Source: JANQIV01 sp050117315 (GTDB taxonomy: Bacteria > Bacteroidota > Ignavibacteria > Ignavibacteriales > Melioribacteraceae). From it: a stretch of 26,580 nucleotides of DNA. The notes under the pieces are model-generated. The model was not told where the DNA came from and searched no databases. It saw only the letters and a list, made by a program, of their open reading frames with translations. Both the position numbers and the translations under genes were made by a program. Where the stretch lies: positions 1 through 26,580 of the forward strand of contig JASFMY010000096.1 of NCBI GenBank assembly GCA_050117315.1, read 5' to 3'. Below, in pieces: positions 15,345-24,056 of this stretch (position 1 is its first letter; each line of letters starts with the position of its first letter).

Positions 15345-17444
15345 ATGATGAAGATGAAAATAATATTTTTGTTCGTTTGTTTATTTGTCGGGATAAGAAT
15401 TACAGAAGGTGAGATTGTGTTTGTTAGCGAAAAAACTTCATTAAAAGAATCAGTTTTAGAAAAACAAAAAAAACTCGATAAAATTTATTCAAATAAAAAG
15501 CTCGGATCATTTTTAGAAAACGGAAATACGGTTTTCAGAATTTTTGCGCCAAGTGCTTTGAAAATTATGCTGAATATCTATCATTCGCCGGATGACAAGT
15601 ACTATAATAAATTCGATATGTTGAAAAGTGAAGACGGCGTTTGGGAAACAACTCTTGAAGGAGATTTGTCAGGCTACTTTTACGGCTACCAGGTTTACCA
15701 TGAAGAGAACGACCTGGGCAACGGTCAAAAGGTGCTGTGTATTGATCCTTATGCCAAAGCAGTGGCCACTTACAATACTTTCATGAATCCAAGGATATCA
15801 ATTATATATAATAAAGAATATGACTGGGAAGACGATAAATGGATTCAGCAGGATTGGAGAGACTTGATTATCTATGAAATGCACATTCGGGATATGACCG
15901 CCCACAAGAGTTCAGACTCGGATTACCCAGGCACATACAAAGGGCTTATTCAAAAAGATAAAAAAGGCGGAATAGATTACATCAAAAGTTTGGGTGTAAA
16001 CACAGTTGAGTTATTGCCTGCACAAGAATTCGGCAATATGGAAATTCCTTTTAAAGATTCACTTGCCAGGAAGTATAATATGTGGAACCCCTACGAACGT
16101 AACCACTGGGGATATATGACTGCAGCATACTTTGCCCCCGAAGCATATTACAGTGAGGACTGGAAATACTTTAAGCGCGATGTATGGATGGGAACTTCAG
16201 GGAAGCAAGTAGACCAATTTAAAGATATGGTCAAAGCGTTTCACAAGGAAGGTATTGCCGTTATAATGGATGTAGTATATAATCACTTATCCGAATATGA
16301 AGTAGGCAACTTAAAGCAAATTGATAAAGAATATTACTTCAGGCTGGACGAAGAGGGAAATTACATTGTCGAAAGTTACTGCGGAAACGATTTAAGAACT
16401 GAAGCGCCTATGCTGAGAAGATTGATAGTTGACAGTATAATTTACTGGATGAAAGAATACCATGTGGATGGGTTCCGTTTTGATTTAGGAAAACTAATTG
16501 ACTGGACTACAATTGAAACGGTTATTAGAGAAGCAAAAAAAATAAACCCGAATGTTGTTTTTGTTTGCGAACCATGGGGCGGCGGATACGCTCCCAAGGA
16601 ATTTTCTTTAAGAGGCTGGGGTGCATGGAACGACCAGATAAGAAACGGAATAAAAGGCGAAAATCCTTTTGACGGGCATGGCTGGATTTTCGGGAAATGG
16701 TACGACAACAATAATCCGGACAGAATTAAAAGCTATGTAAACGGTACTCTTGTTAAAGATAAACACGGCTTGTTTCAAACTAAAGAACATTCCGTAAATT
16801 ATCTTGAATCTCATGACGGCTACACCCTGGGAGATTTTATAAGACTTGGTACAGGCAGTAATAAAAAAGATGAAATAATTAAAAATGTTGATGAACATGC
16901 GAAACTGACCGCGCAACAACTGAAGTTAAATAAACTGGCGGCATTGTTCCTATTTACTTCGCAGGGAATTACAATGATTCATTCAGGCCAGGAGTTTGCA
17001 CGCTCTAAAATTATTCCTAAAGATGTTAAAGCCGAAGATGAACACAAAGGAATGATTGATCACAACACATATGACAAAGACAATGAGGTGAATTATATTA
17101 ATTATAACCACGCAGAAATAAACCGGGAATTATTAAATTATTATAAGGGACTGATTGAGTTAAGAAAAAAATATCCGTCTTTTAGACATGCTGAATATGA
17201 GGATGTGGAATTCATAGAAAATGATATAAGTGAATTTGCGTTCGGCTATAAACTTAATTATGACGGCCAAACCTTTGTTGTTTTGTTTAATGCGGATCAA
17301 GAAAAAAGCATTGATTTTGAGTTGCCCGCAGGTAAATTTGAAATTATAGCAAACAATGAAAAAGCTGGCGTAAACCCAATAAAAACAATTGAAAAAAAAA
17401 TTGAATTACCTGCTGTTTCTGGAACAGTTCTTAAAAGAAAATAA
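15345..17444 (+). CDS. Exported pullulanase-type GH13 glycosidase
   Basis: A 699-residue protein with a hydrophobic N terminus (about 1-21) that looks like a signal peptide without a lipobox. A CBM48-type domain (about 55-150, TVFRIFAPSA) precedes the GH13 barrel. Catalytic regions: I, DVVYNH (309-314); II, GFRFDLG with nucleophile Asp380; III, VFVCEPWGGG with acid/base Glu409; IV, ESHDG with His490-Asp491. The stretch CGNDLRTEAPMLRR and IIYWMKEYHVDGFRFD are typical of type I pullulanases, which cut alpha-1,6 bonds in branched glucans. The loop that usually reads YNWGYDP reads NHWGYMT, so specificity may differ. AAGGAG (15335-15340) is optimally spaced for ATG 15348, so Met2 may be the true start. 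There is no T9SS tail. Confidence 0.9.
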   Translation: MMKMKIIFLFVCLFVGIRITEGEIVFVSEKTSLKESVLEKQKKLDKIYSNKKLGSFLENGNTVFRIFAPSALKIMLNIYHSPDDKYYNKFDMLKSEDGVWETTLEGDLSGYFYGYQVYHEENDLGNGQKVLCIDPYAKAVATYNTFMNPRISIIYNKEYDWEDDKWIQQDWRDLIIYEMHIRDMTAHKSSDSDYPGTYKGLIQKDKKGGIDYIKSLGVNTVELLPAQEFGNMEIPFKDSLARKYNMWNPYERNHWGYMTAAYFAPEAYYSEDWKYFKRDVWMGTSGKQVDQFKDMVKAFHKEGIAVIMDVVYNHLSEYEVGNLKQIDKEYYFRLDEEGNYIVESYCGNDLRTEAPMLRRLIVDSIIYWMKEYHVDGFRFDLGKLIDWTTIETVIREAKKINPNVVFVCEPWGGGYAPKEFSLRGWGAWNDQIRNGIKGENPFDGHGWIFGKWYDNNNPDRIKSYVNGTLVKDKHGLFQTKEHSVNYLESHDGYTLGDFIRLGTGSNKKDEIIKNVDEHAKLTAQQLKLNKLAALFLFTSQGITMIHSGQEFARSKIIPKDVKAEDEHKGMIDHNTYDKDNEVNYINYNHAEINRELLNYYKGLIELRKKYPSFRHAEYEDVEFIENDISEFAFGYKLNYDGQTFVVLFNADQEKSIDFELPAGKFEIIANNEKAGVNPIKTIEKKIELPAVSGTVLKRK

Positions 17445-17462
17445 ATTTTAAGTAAGCATACA

Positions 17463-17495
17463 AAATCCCCGAAATCTTTGAGATTTCGGGGATTT
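17463..17495. terminator. Bidirectional terminator hairpin between amylase and hybrid kinase
   Basis: AAATCCCCGAAATCT (17463-17477) pairs perfectly with its complement (17481-17495) around loop TTG. A-rich and T-rich ends allow use on both strands. It lies 18 bases after the glycosidase stop and 49 bases beyond the kinase stop. The second arm plus three bases recurs at 12313-12330. Confidence 0.85.
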
Positions 17496-17544
17496 ATGAC
17501 GTAAAAAGACTCGTGTTACTTCTTAACAAATTTATTAACATAGG

Positions 17545-20500
17545 TTAACTAAACACGGCCTTTTTTAACGACTTGTCCAACGCTATTTTGAAAGTCGAAA
17601 GATTTACGGGTTTATTAAATACAAACTCAATTCCAAGTTCGTGATAACCTTCAATAATACTTTCATTTAAATCACTGCTTAAAATTATTATGGGCGGTTT
17701 ATATTTTAAGTCCGATAGCCCTAACTGTTTCACCATATCGTAACCGCTCATTACAGGCATCTGGTGATCAGTAATAACAAGCGCAGGCAGTGTTTTTGCA
17801 AGTATATCAAATGCAACCTTGCCGTTTTCCGCTTCAATAATATCATAGTTGGGGACTAAACTTTTTAATAACTTCGAGTACAATACGCGATTTGATTTTA
17901 CATCATCGACCAACAAAATTTTTGTTGATCCGGTAGGGAAAGTAAATATAAACTCTGTCCCAACGCCGTACTCACTTTCAACTGCTATGTCTCCGCCGTG
18001 TTTTTTAATTATATCAAACACCAATGAAAGCCCTAGTCCGCTTCCTTTTTCACCTTCCGTCCCGTTGGTTGTAAATTTGGATTCAACATTAAACAGCTTG
18101 GGGATATCCGCTTCTTTTATCCCGGTACCTGTATCCTTGACTCTGAATTGTATGTTTTGCTTTTCTACCTGGTGCACTGCACTTATGCGAATGTGTCCTC
18201 CGGGACTTGTAAATTTTATTGCGTTGGAAATTAGGTTGTTGAAAACCTGCAGCAATAAATTTTCGTCTGCATGAATGAATGCATCAAACTCTAAGTCCGA
18301 AATCAGCTCAATATTTTTCTGCATTGCCGCACCGGACATAATTTGTATACTGTTATTTATAACAAATCTTGCATTGAGTCTTTCAGGTTCAAACTTAACA
18401 GTTCCGGTTTGTATCCGTGTCCAATCCAACAGTGAATTAACAAGCGACAGCATATTTTTCGACGAATCCTGGATAAACGTAATATACTGCACCTGTTTAT
18501 CCTCGGGCATTTCCCTGTCGGTTAACAGCAAGTCCGTAAAACCTAGTATAGAGCTGAAAGGTGTTCTAAGATCATGGCTTATAATCGAAAGAAACTTGTC
18601 CTTTGTTTCGTTCAACTGCTGGAGGTTCTGGCTGGATTTTTTCAAATCCTCTTCAGCTTTTTTGTTTAGTGTTACATCCCTTACCAGGCCGTAAATATTT
18701 TCTATTTCACCCTGTTCGTTTCTAAGAACGCTGATTTTATTTTCTATCCAGATTATGTTTCCTACTTTATTAACGATTTTATATTCTAATCTTTCAATCA
18801 GCCTTGCCCGGTCTTTGTAAAACCTATTCATTTTTTTTACAACTGAATGAACGTCCTCGGGGTGGATTATTCTATACCATAATTTGGGATCGGATAAAAA
18901 TTCTTCGTTTGAATAGCCTGTAATTTTCTGAATTGCCGAAGTATAAAAATTTGCCTTTTGAGCACCATTTTGCCTTAAGGCCGTCCACATTGATTCATCG
19001 AGATTTTCCGTAATGCTTCTGTATCGTTCTTCGGATTCTTTCAATTGATTTTGAGTAATTTTAGATTCTGTAATATCTCTCAGTACGGAAACAATGTAAG
19101 AAATACCGTCGTTTTTATAGACAGTAACAGAGCTTTCAACAAAAAATTCCTCACCGTTTTTCCTTATTCCTGTATAATCGATAATGCCGGGCGAAGATTC
19201 CCCTTGTTTCAGACTCTCAAAAATTTCTCCTATTCTTATTCTATCTTTATACGAAATTAATTCAACAGGGTCTTTATTAATTATTTCTTCCTTTGAATCA
19301 TAACCGAATAGATTAACAAGATTGTTGTTAACCAAAACAAATTTTTCATTTGCGGAAACGTATATACCGTCATTAGAAACATCAAAAACAGAACGGATAA
19401 GCATTAGATCTTTTTCAGCTTCTTTTTTATCAGTTATATCCGTAAATACGCCGTTGTATAATACTGTTCTGCCGCTGAAGTTTGCCACCGGAGTAAAACT
19501 GGCGAGCACAAAAATCTTTTCTTTTTTTGCATTCAGCAAAGGCAGTTCAATTGTTTTTTCTTTTAGATTAATTATGCTTTCAACTTTAAAGTCATTCTTT
19601 AACAAATATGCAGGGTTAATTAAATCCTTTATCTTAAGTTTTAGTAATTCTTTTTCATTATAGCCAAAGGTCTCGCAAAAGTAAGGGTTTACGTAAGTTA
19701 TATTTTCGTTCAAATCAAGAGTACAGATATATTCCCTTGTGTTGGTAACAATGTTTCTAAAGCGTTCTTCAGATTGACGAAGTTCTTTTTCAATTTTCGC
19801 TCTTCCGGAAATATCCGTGCAAATTAGAATTATTTCATCTTCTCCAGACAACAGTCCAAACTTTACCGATAAATACTTTACATTAGCTCTCTCGCCTATT
19901 TTTATTTCGCTTTCCCAGCTTTTACTTTTCACCAGATCAGCTTTAATTAGATGGAAATAATTTTCATCAAACGGGGGCAGAATTTCTTCTATTTTTCTCC
20001 CTTTAATTGTATTCAAAGTAAATTCAAATAATTTTGAAGCTTTCTCATTAATCCATTTAATAGTACCTTTACCGTCAAGCAGAATAACAGCATCTACAAT
20101 TTTTTCGGAAATTACTTTGTACTGTTTCAGTTTAGCGATTTCAATTTCTAAATCGTCAATAATTTTTGATTTGCCTGTTATATCATTAATAAGAACAACG
20201 AGAAACTGTATTTTTTTTGAAGAGTTTATATACGGCAAAATCTTTAAATCAATGCCCATATCGAAGCCCTCAACCGTATACTTGAACTCTTTGCTTATTG
20301 CAGCCGGATTTTCTATGACTTGGTTATACAGGCTTTTTAATTCTTTTGAGTGCAGCAACGGTTTATATTTATCAATTCCGCTTTTTTCACTGATAGTTCC
20401 GTCCGTTTCTACCAAAACATAATTATCTGCAAGCCCGGATAAAAAAGAATCAAACACATCTCGGTCAAATTCGCTTTCAGCTCTTATGCTTAATTTTGTT

Positions 20501-20871
20501 TTTAAGTCCTCAATAATCAGTATACCGCCGACAAATTCGTTTTCAATAAAAATTGATGAACCCTTTATAATTATTGAGACTTCGCAGTTGTCAGTAGTAT
20601 CAAAGCTGGTTATTTCTTTTTCAAAAACATTCCGGTTCTTAAACGCTCTTATTTCTTTGGGGATTGATTGGTCATCAAATAAATCAAGGTCAAAAATATT
20701 CTTATTAATCAGGCTGTCGTATTCATATTTTTTGTTTATGCCGAACCTAAAAAAATTATCATTGATTTGAGTTATAATCCAGTCCCGGTCAAATATTAAT
20801 ACTCCTAGCGGGATATCATTAATGATATCGTTAAACGAAAATCCTGTTAGATTCTGACTTGATGAGCTCAT
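17545..20871 (-). CDS. Cytoplasmic hybrid histidine kinase with multiple PAS domains and C-terminal receiver
   Basis: A 1108-residue protein from ATG 20871. A frame extending to 21006 runs through AT-rich DNA and into the pckA terminator, so that start is rejected. PAS-like domains are at about 12-125, 140-235 (weak), 250-360, 368-485, 490-605 and 615-740. HisKA follows with phospho-His766 (SHDLRTP), then HATPase (N-box NNLISNAIKF 878-887, DTGTG near 913, GSGLGLS near 943). The receiver domain (about 984-1105) has Asp989-Asp990, phosphoacceptor Asp1035 (ITDHQMP) and Lys1087. No transmembrane helix is present, so the signal is intracellular, perhaps redox or a small ligand. The output partner is not in the window. 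It follows pckA on the same strand but is separated by a terminator. Confidence 0.92.
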   Translation of the reverse strand: MSSSSQNLTGFSFNDIINDIPLGVLIFDRDWIITQINDNFFRFGINKKYEYDSLINKNIFDLDLFDDQSIPKEIRAFKNRNVFEKEITSFDTTDNCEVSIIIKGSSIFIENEFVGGILIIEDLKTKLSIRAESEFDRDVFDSFLSGLADNYVLVETDGTISEKSGIDKYKPLLHSKELKSLYNQVIENPAAISKEFKYTVEGFDMGIDLKILPYINSSKKIQFLVVLINDITGKSKIIDDLEIEIAKLKQYKVISEKIVDAVILLDGKGTIKWINEKASKLFEFTLNTIKGRKIEEILPPFDENYFHLIKADLVKSKSWESEIKIGERANVKYLSVKFGLLSGEDEIILICTDISGRAKIEKELRQSEERFRNIVTNTREYICTLDLNENITYVNPYFCETFGYNEKELLKLKIKDLINPAYLLKNDFKVESIINLKEKTIELPLLNAKKEKIFVLASFTPVANFSGRTVLYNGVFTDITDKKEAEKDLMLIRSVFDVSNDGIYVSANEKFVLVNNNLVNLFGYDSKEEIINKDPVELISYKDRIRIGEIFESLKQGESSPGIIDYTGIRKNGEEFFVESSVTVYKNDGISYIVSVLRDITESKITQNQLKESEERYRSITENLDESMWTALRQNGAQKANFYTSAIQKITGYSNEEFLSDPKLWYRIIHPEDVHSVVKKMNRFYKDRARLIERLEYKIVNKVGNIIWIENKISVLRNEQGEIENIYGLVRDVTLNKKAEEDLKKSSQNLQQLNETKDKFLSIISHDLRTPFSSILGFTDLLLTDREMPEDKQVQYITFIQDSSKNMLSLVNSLLDWTRIQTGTVKFEPERLNARFVINNSIQIMSGAAMQKNIELISDLEFDAFIHADENLLLQVFNNLISNAIKFTSPGGHIRISAVHQVEKQNIQFRVKDTGTGIKEADIPKLFNVESKFTTNGTEGEKGSGLGLSLVFDIIKKHGGDIAVESEYGVGTEFIFTFPTGSTKILLVDDVKSNRVLYSKLLKSLVPNYDIIEAENGKVAFDILAKTLPALVITDHQMPVMSGYDMVKQLGLSDLKYKPPIIILSSDLNESIIEGYHELGIEFVFNKPVNLSTFKIALDKSLKKAVFS

Positions 20872-20994
20872 AAAATTTCTACTATGATTTAAGTAATAAA
20901 TAAATTTTAATAAAATATTTAGCTTAGTTAAAAGCAAATAAAAATAAAAAAATAAAGAGATGGGGTTAAAGTCGATAATTTTATTTAAAATATA

Positions 20995-21018
20995 AAAGTC
21001 CGGCATTAACCGGACTTT
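20995..21018 (-). terminator. Intrinsic terminator of pckA
   Basis: AAAGTCCGG (20995-21003) pairs with CCGGACTTT (21010-21018) around a 6-base loop. On the minus strand a T/A-rich run follows. It lies 21 bases after the pckA stop codon, separating pckA from the hybrid kinase. Confidence 0.85.
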
Positions 21019-21039
21019 GACGAAGTGAGAATTTGAAAA

Positions 21040-22641
21040 TTACGAATGTTTCGGTCCGGCATTTTTGATACTGTCGTCAACGTATGTTTCAAAGCCTTTA
21101 AAGTTATCATAGAACATATTTGCTAACTTTTTGGCTGTTTCGTCGTAAGCGTCTTTATCGTCCCAGGTATTCCTCGGATTTAAAACATCTTCAGGTACAT
21201 TTGGAATAGATTTAGGAACGTGTAAACCAAAGAAGGGGTCTTCAAATGTTTCTACATCATCAATCTGGCCTTTTAATGCAGCATTCAACATTGCTCTTGT
21301 ATATTGAATTTTCATTCTGCTGCCTACTCCATAAGGCCCGCCGCTCCAGCCGGTATTTATTAACCAGCATTTTGATCCGTGTTTTTTAATTTTTTCTCCG
21401 AGTAAATTAGCATAAACAGACGGATTGTGCGCCATGAAAGGAGAGCCAAAACAAGTACTGAATGTTGCTTTTGGTTCGGTAACACCCTTTTCGGTACCGG
21501 CAACTTTTGCAGTATAACCGGATAAGAAATGATACATTGCCTGCTCGGTTGTTAATTTAGCAATCGGGGGTAAAACGCCAAATGCATCTGCCGTTAACAT
21601 GATTATATTATTTGCATGACCAGACATTCCACCGGGAACAATGTTGTTGATATGTGTAATCGGATAAGATGCACGCGTATTCTCGGTTAGTGTATCATCA
21701 TTTAAATCCAATAAGCGTGTTTTAACATCCATCTGTACATTTTCCAAAATTGTTCCAAACTTCCTTGTACATGCATAAATATCCGGTTCAGCTTCTGCGG
21801 AAAGTCTAATCACTTTTGCATAGCAGCCGCCTTCGTAGTTGAAAACACCTTTATCTGACCATCCGTGTTCGTCATCACCTATAAGTTTTCTTGTAGGATC
21901 GGCAGAAAGAGTTGTCTTACCGGTCCCGGATAATCCAAATAATACCGCAACATCGCCTTCTTCTCCAACGTTGGCAGAACAGTGCATTGACATTACGCCT
22001 TTTAACGGCATTAAATAGTTCATTACTGTGAAAATAGATTTTTTGATTTCTCCTGCATAACTTGAACCGCCTATTATTACTAATTTCCTACCGAAGTGTA
22101 TTACTACGAATACGCCTGAATTGGTACAATCTTCTTCAGGAATGGCCTGGAAACCGGGCATATTAATAACCGTAAATTCAGGATTATGTTCTTTTGCATC
22201 CTGGTCATTTTTTAAATTAACGAACATATTTCTTGCAAAAAGATTGTGCCACGCTGTTTCAGTTATAACCCTTATAGGAAGTCTATATTCTTTATCCGTT
22301 CCTGCGTAGCAATCCTGGATATACAAATCTTTGTTCTGGGCATAAGAAAGCATTCTCTTTAGAAGCCCGTTAAACTTGTTTTCTTCCATCGGGACGTTTA
22401 CTTTGCCCCACCACAAATTATCTTCGCTGGAAGGTTCTTTTACAACAAATTTATCGTTGGGACTTCTCCCGGTGTGCTGACCTGTTCTGGTTACGATTGG
22501 GCCCAAGTGTGCGATCATTGCTTCTCTTCTGCGAAGCGCTTGTTCATACAATGCCGGCGTGCCTAAATTATACCAAAGGTTGTTGACATTTTTGAATCCA
22601 AGCGCATCCAGTTCTTTCCATACTTCAATTTTGTCTTTCAT
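21040..22641 (-). CDS. pckA: Phosphoenolpyruvate carboxykinase (ATP)
   Basis: A 533-residue ATP-dependent PEP carboxykinase, which interconverts oxaloacetate + ATP and PEP + CO2 + ADP in the cytoplasm. The kinase P-loop GLSGTGKTTLS (237-247) is followed by the metal-binding LIGDDEHGW (253-261), and the substrate-site RTGQHTGRSPNDKF (52-65) is near the N terminus. Length is normal. ATG 22641 is preceded by a strong AGGAGA ribosome site. A TTTG/TAnnTTTG promoter with a 19-base spacer lies at 22703-22733, and a terminator follows. It is monocistronic. With the methylmalonyl-CoA decarboxylase cluster it fits C4-dicarboxylate/propionate metabolism, either gluconeogenic or as an ATP-forming carboxylation in fermentation. 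Confidence 0.97.
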   Translation of the reverse strand: MKDKIEVWKELDALGFKNVNNLWYNLGTPALYEQALRRREAMIAHLGPIVTRTGQHTGRSPNDKFVVKEPSSEDNLWWGKVNVPMEENKFNGLLKRMLSYAQNKDLYIQDCYAGTDKEYRLPIRVITETAWHNLFARNMFVNLKNDQDAKEHNPEFTVINMPGFQAIPEEDCTNSGVFVVIHFGRKLVIIGGSSYAGEIKKSIFTVMNYLMPLKGVMSMHCSANVGEEGDVAVLFGLSGTGKTTLSADPTRKLIGDDEHGWSDKGVFNYEGGCYAKVIRLSAEAEPDIYACTRKFGTILENVQMDVKTRLLDLNDDTLTENTRASYPITHINNIVPGGMSGHANNIIMLTADAFGVLPPIAKLTTEQAMYHFLSGYTAKVAGTEKGVTEPKATFSTCFGSPFMAHNPSVYANLLGEKIKKHGSKCWLINTGWSGGPYGVGSRMKIQYTRAMLNAALKGQIDDVETFEDPFFGLHVPKSIPNVPEDVLNPRNTWDDKDAYDETAKKLANMFYDNFKGFETYVDDSIKNAGPKHS

Positions 22642-22669
22642 AATTTCTCCTATTTATTTTGTAGTAATG

Positions 22670-22690
22670 GTATACGGAATAATAGTATAC
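22670..22690. promoter_or_regulatory. GTATAC-N9-GTATAC repeat in the pckA leader
   Basis: Two copies of the self-complementary hexamer GTATAC are separated by nine bases, so their centres are 15 bases apart. They lie between the predicted -7 element and the pckA ribosome site, where an operator would act. Function is inference. Confidence 0.35.
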
Positions 22691-22702
22691 AAATTTGGGA
22701 AA

Positions 22703-22733
22703 CAAAATTAAGGTATTGAGTTTTAACTTCAAA
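22703..22733 (-). promoter_or_regulatory. Promoter of pckA, Bacteroidetes type
   Basis: On the minus strand TTTG (22733-22730), a 19-base spacer and TAATTTTG (22710-22703) match the TTTG / TAnnTTTG consensus exactly. The -7 box lies about 60 bases before the pckA ATG. Confidence 0.7.
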
Positions 22734-22778
22734 ACCCCAATTGAGATATAATACTAAATTAATGTGAGCAAAAAAAAT

Positions 22779-24056
22779 CTAAATGTATGAGTTAATTTCT
22801 TTTACGATTTTTTTGGTAGCGCCAACGTTCGAAGATACAAAATCACTGCAAATTTTTCCATTCTTTTTTCTCAAATTTTCGTCTTGCGTCAATTCTTTTA
22901 ACGATCTAAACATCTCCTTTTTATCGGAAACTATTTTGCAACACCCGTTACCGGCCAAAATTATAGCTTCACGGCTGTTTTCTATTTTAGGGCCGTATAA
23001 AACCGGGATACCGTAAACTGCCGGTTCAAGTACATTATGAATTCCCTGTTTAAAACTGCCGCCTACATAGGCTACATCGGCATAGTAATAAAGAGTTAAC
23101 AATATTCCAACTAAGTCGATAAGTATTACACGTTCGTTTAAATAGTTATTTAAATATGAAAAGCGTATTGTTTTGAACTCGTTATAGAATTGATGCTCAA
23201 GTTTTTCTAAATGCATAACAGTCGGTTCATGCGGGACAATTATTACAATAAAATCTTCATCAAGTGAAAGCATTTTTTTTACGGCGGGAATAACTACTTC
23301 TTCGTCTGCTTCCCATGAGCTTCCCGCAACAAATATTTTTTTATCATTTAACATATGATCGGGAAATAACTTCTTCTCCTTGGCGTCAAGACTTTTCTGG
23401 TACACCCTATCAAATCTCGTATCGCCTACTGCTTTAACAACTTCCGCCGGTAAATTAAACTCCGCAAAGTTCTTTACGTCTTCTTCACTCACGGTTAATA
23501 TTTTTGTAAAATATGAATAAATAATTTTGTGAAATTTTTTTACAAACGGAAGCTTGCGCGGCGTATTATTTCTCATTGTTGCATCGACAATAAAGGCGGG
23601 TATGTTATTCTTTTTAAGAGTTAAAACTATATTAGGCCATATATCATACCTCATAAATACGGCAATATCCGGGTTAATTATTTCTATAAATTTTACGGCA
23701 TTGCTACGGGTATCAAGCGGAATATAAGTAACAACATCAGCATAAGGATATCTTTTTGAGTTTTCGTAACCGGAGGGGGAAAAGAAGGAAACTACTATGT
23801 TTATTTTTTTTTCTTCTTTCAGTTTTTGAATAATCGGCTTAGCCTGTTCAAATTCACCCATCGATGAAGAATGGAACCAGACGGTTTTATTTTTGCCGTC
23901 TAATTTTGCTGTTGCTGTTCTGAGTTTTTCAAACAAGTTTTTTCTATCGTTCAATCCTTTCTTTACTTTAGCGTTTACAATACTTAATATTTTTACCGAA
24001 ATAAAAAGCAAAGGCAGCACCAAGTAATCATATACCGAGAATAAGATCAGTTTCAT
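22779..24056 (-). CDS. waaA: 3-deoxy-D-manno-octulosonic acid (Kdo) transferase
   Basis: A 425-residue GT30 glycosyltransferase that adds Kdo from CMP-Kdo to lipid A precursor at the inner membrane. An N-terminal hydrophobic anchor (about 1-25) precedes the two Rossmann-like halves. Recognisable family blocks are WFHSSSMGEFEQAKPI with the catalytic Glu, IPLDTRSN, RYDIWPN, VGDTRFDRV, GSSWEADEEVV, VPHEP and YVGGSFKQGIHNVLEPAVYGIPVLYGP. The start is set at 24056 because its ATG overlaps the TGA of the upstream heptosyltransferase gene (ATGA); an in-frame ATG at 24083 would lie inside that gene. How many Kdo residues it transfers cannot be told. Confidence 0.95.
   Translation of the reverse strand: MKLILFSVYDYLVLPLLFISVKILSIVNAKVKKGLNDRKNLFEKLRTATAKLDGKNKTVWFHSSSMGEFEQAKPIIQKLKEEKKINIVVSFFSPSGYENSKRYPYADVVTYIPLDTRSNAVKFIEIINPDIAVFMRYDIWPNIVLTLKKNNIPAFIVDATMRNNTPRKLPFVKKFHKIIYSYFTKILTVSEEDVKNFAEFNLPAEVVKAVGDTRFDRVYQKSLDAKEKKLFPDHMLNDKKIFVAGSSWEADEEVVIPAVKKMLSLDEDFIVIIVPHEPTVMHLEKLEHQFYNEFKTIRFSYLNNYLNERVILIDLVGILLTLYYYADVAYVGGSFKQGIHNVLEPAVYGIPVLYGPKIENSREAIILAGNGCCKIVSDKKEMFRSLKELTQDENLRKKNGKICSDFVSSNVGATKKIVKEINSYI

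Noticed and set aside
20872..21006. N-terminal extension of the hybrid kinase to an ATG at 21006
   Set aside because: That ATG lies in the loop of the pckA terminator and the extra 45 residues are a translation of AT-rich intergenic DNA. The PAS domain starts naturally after ATG 20871.
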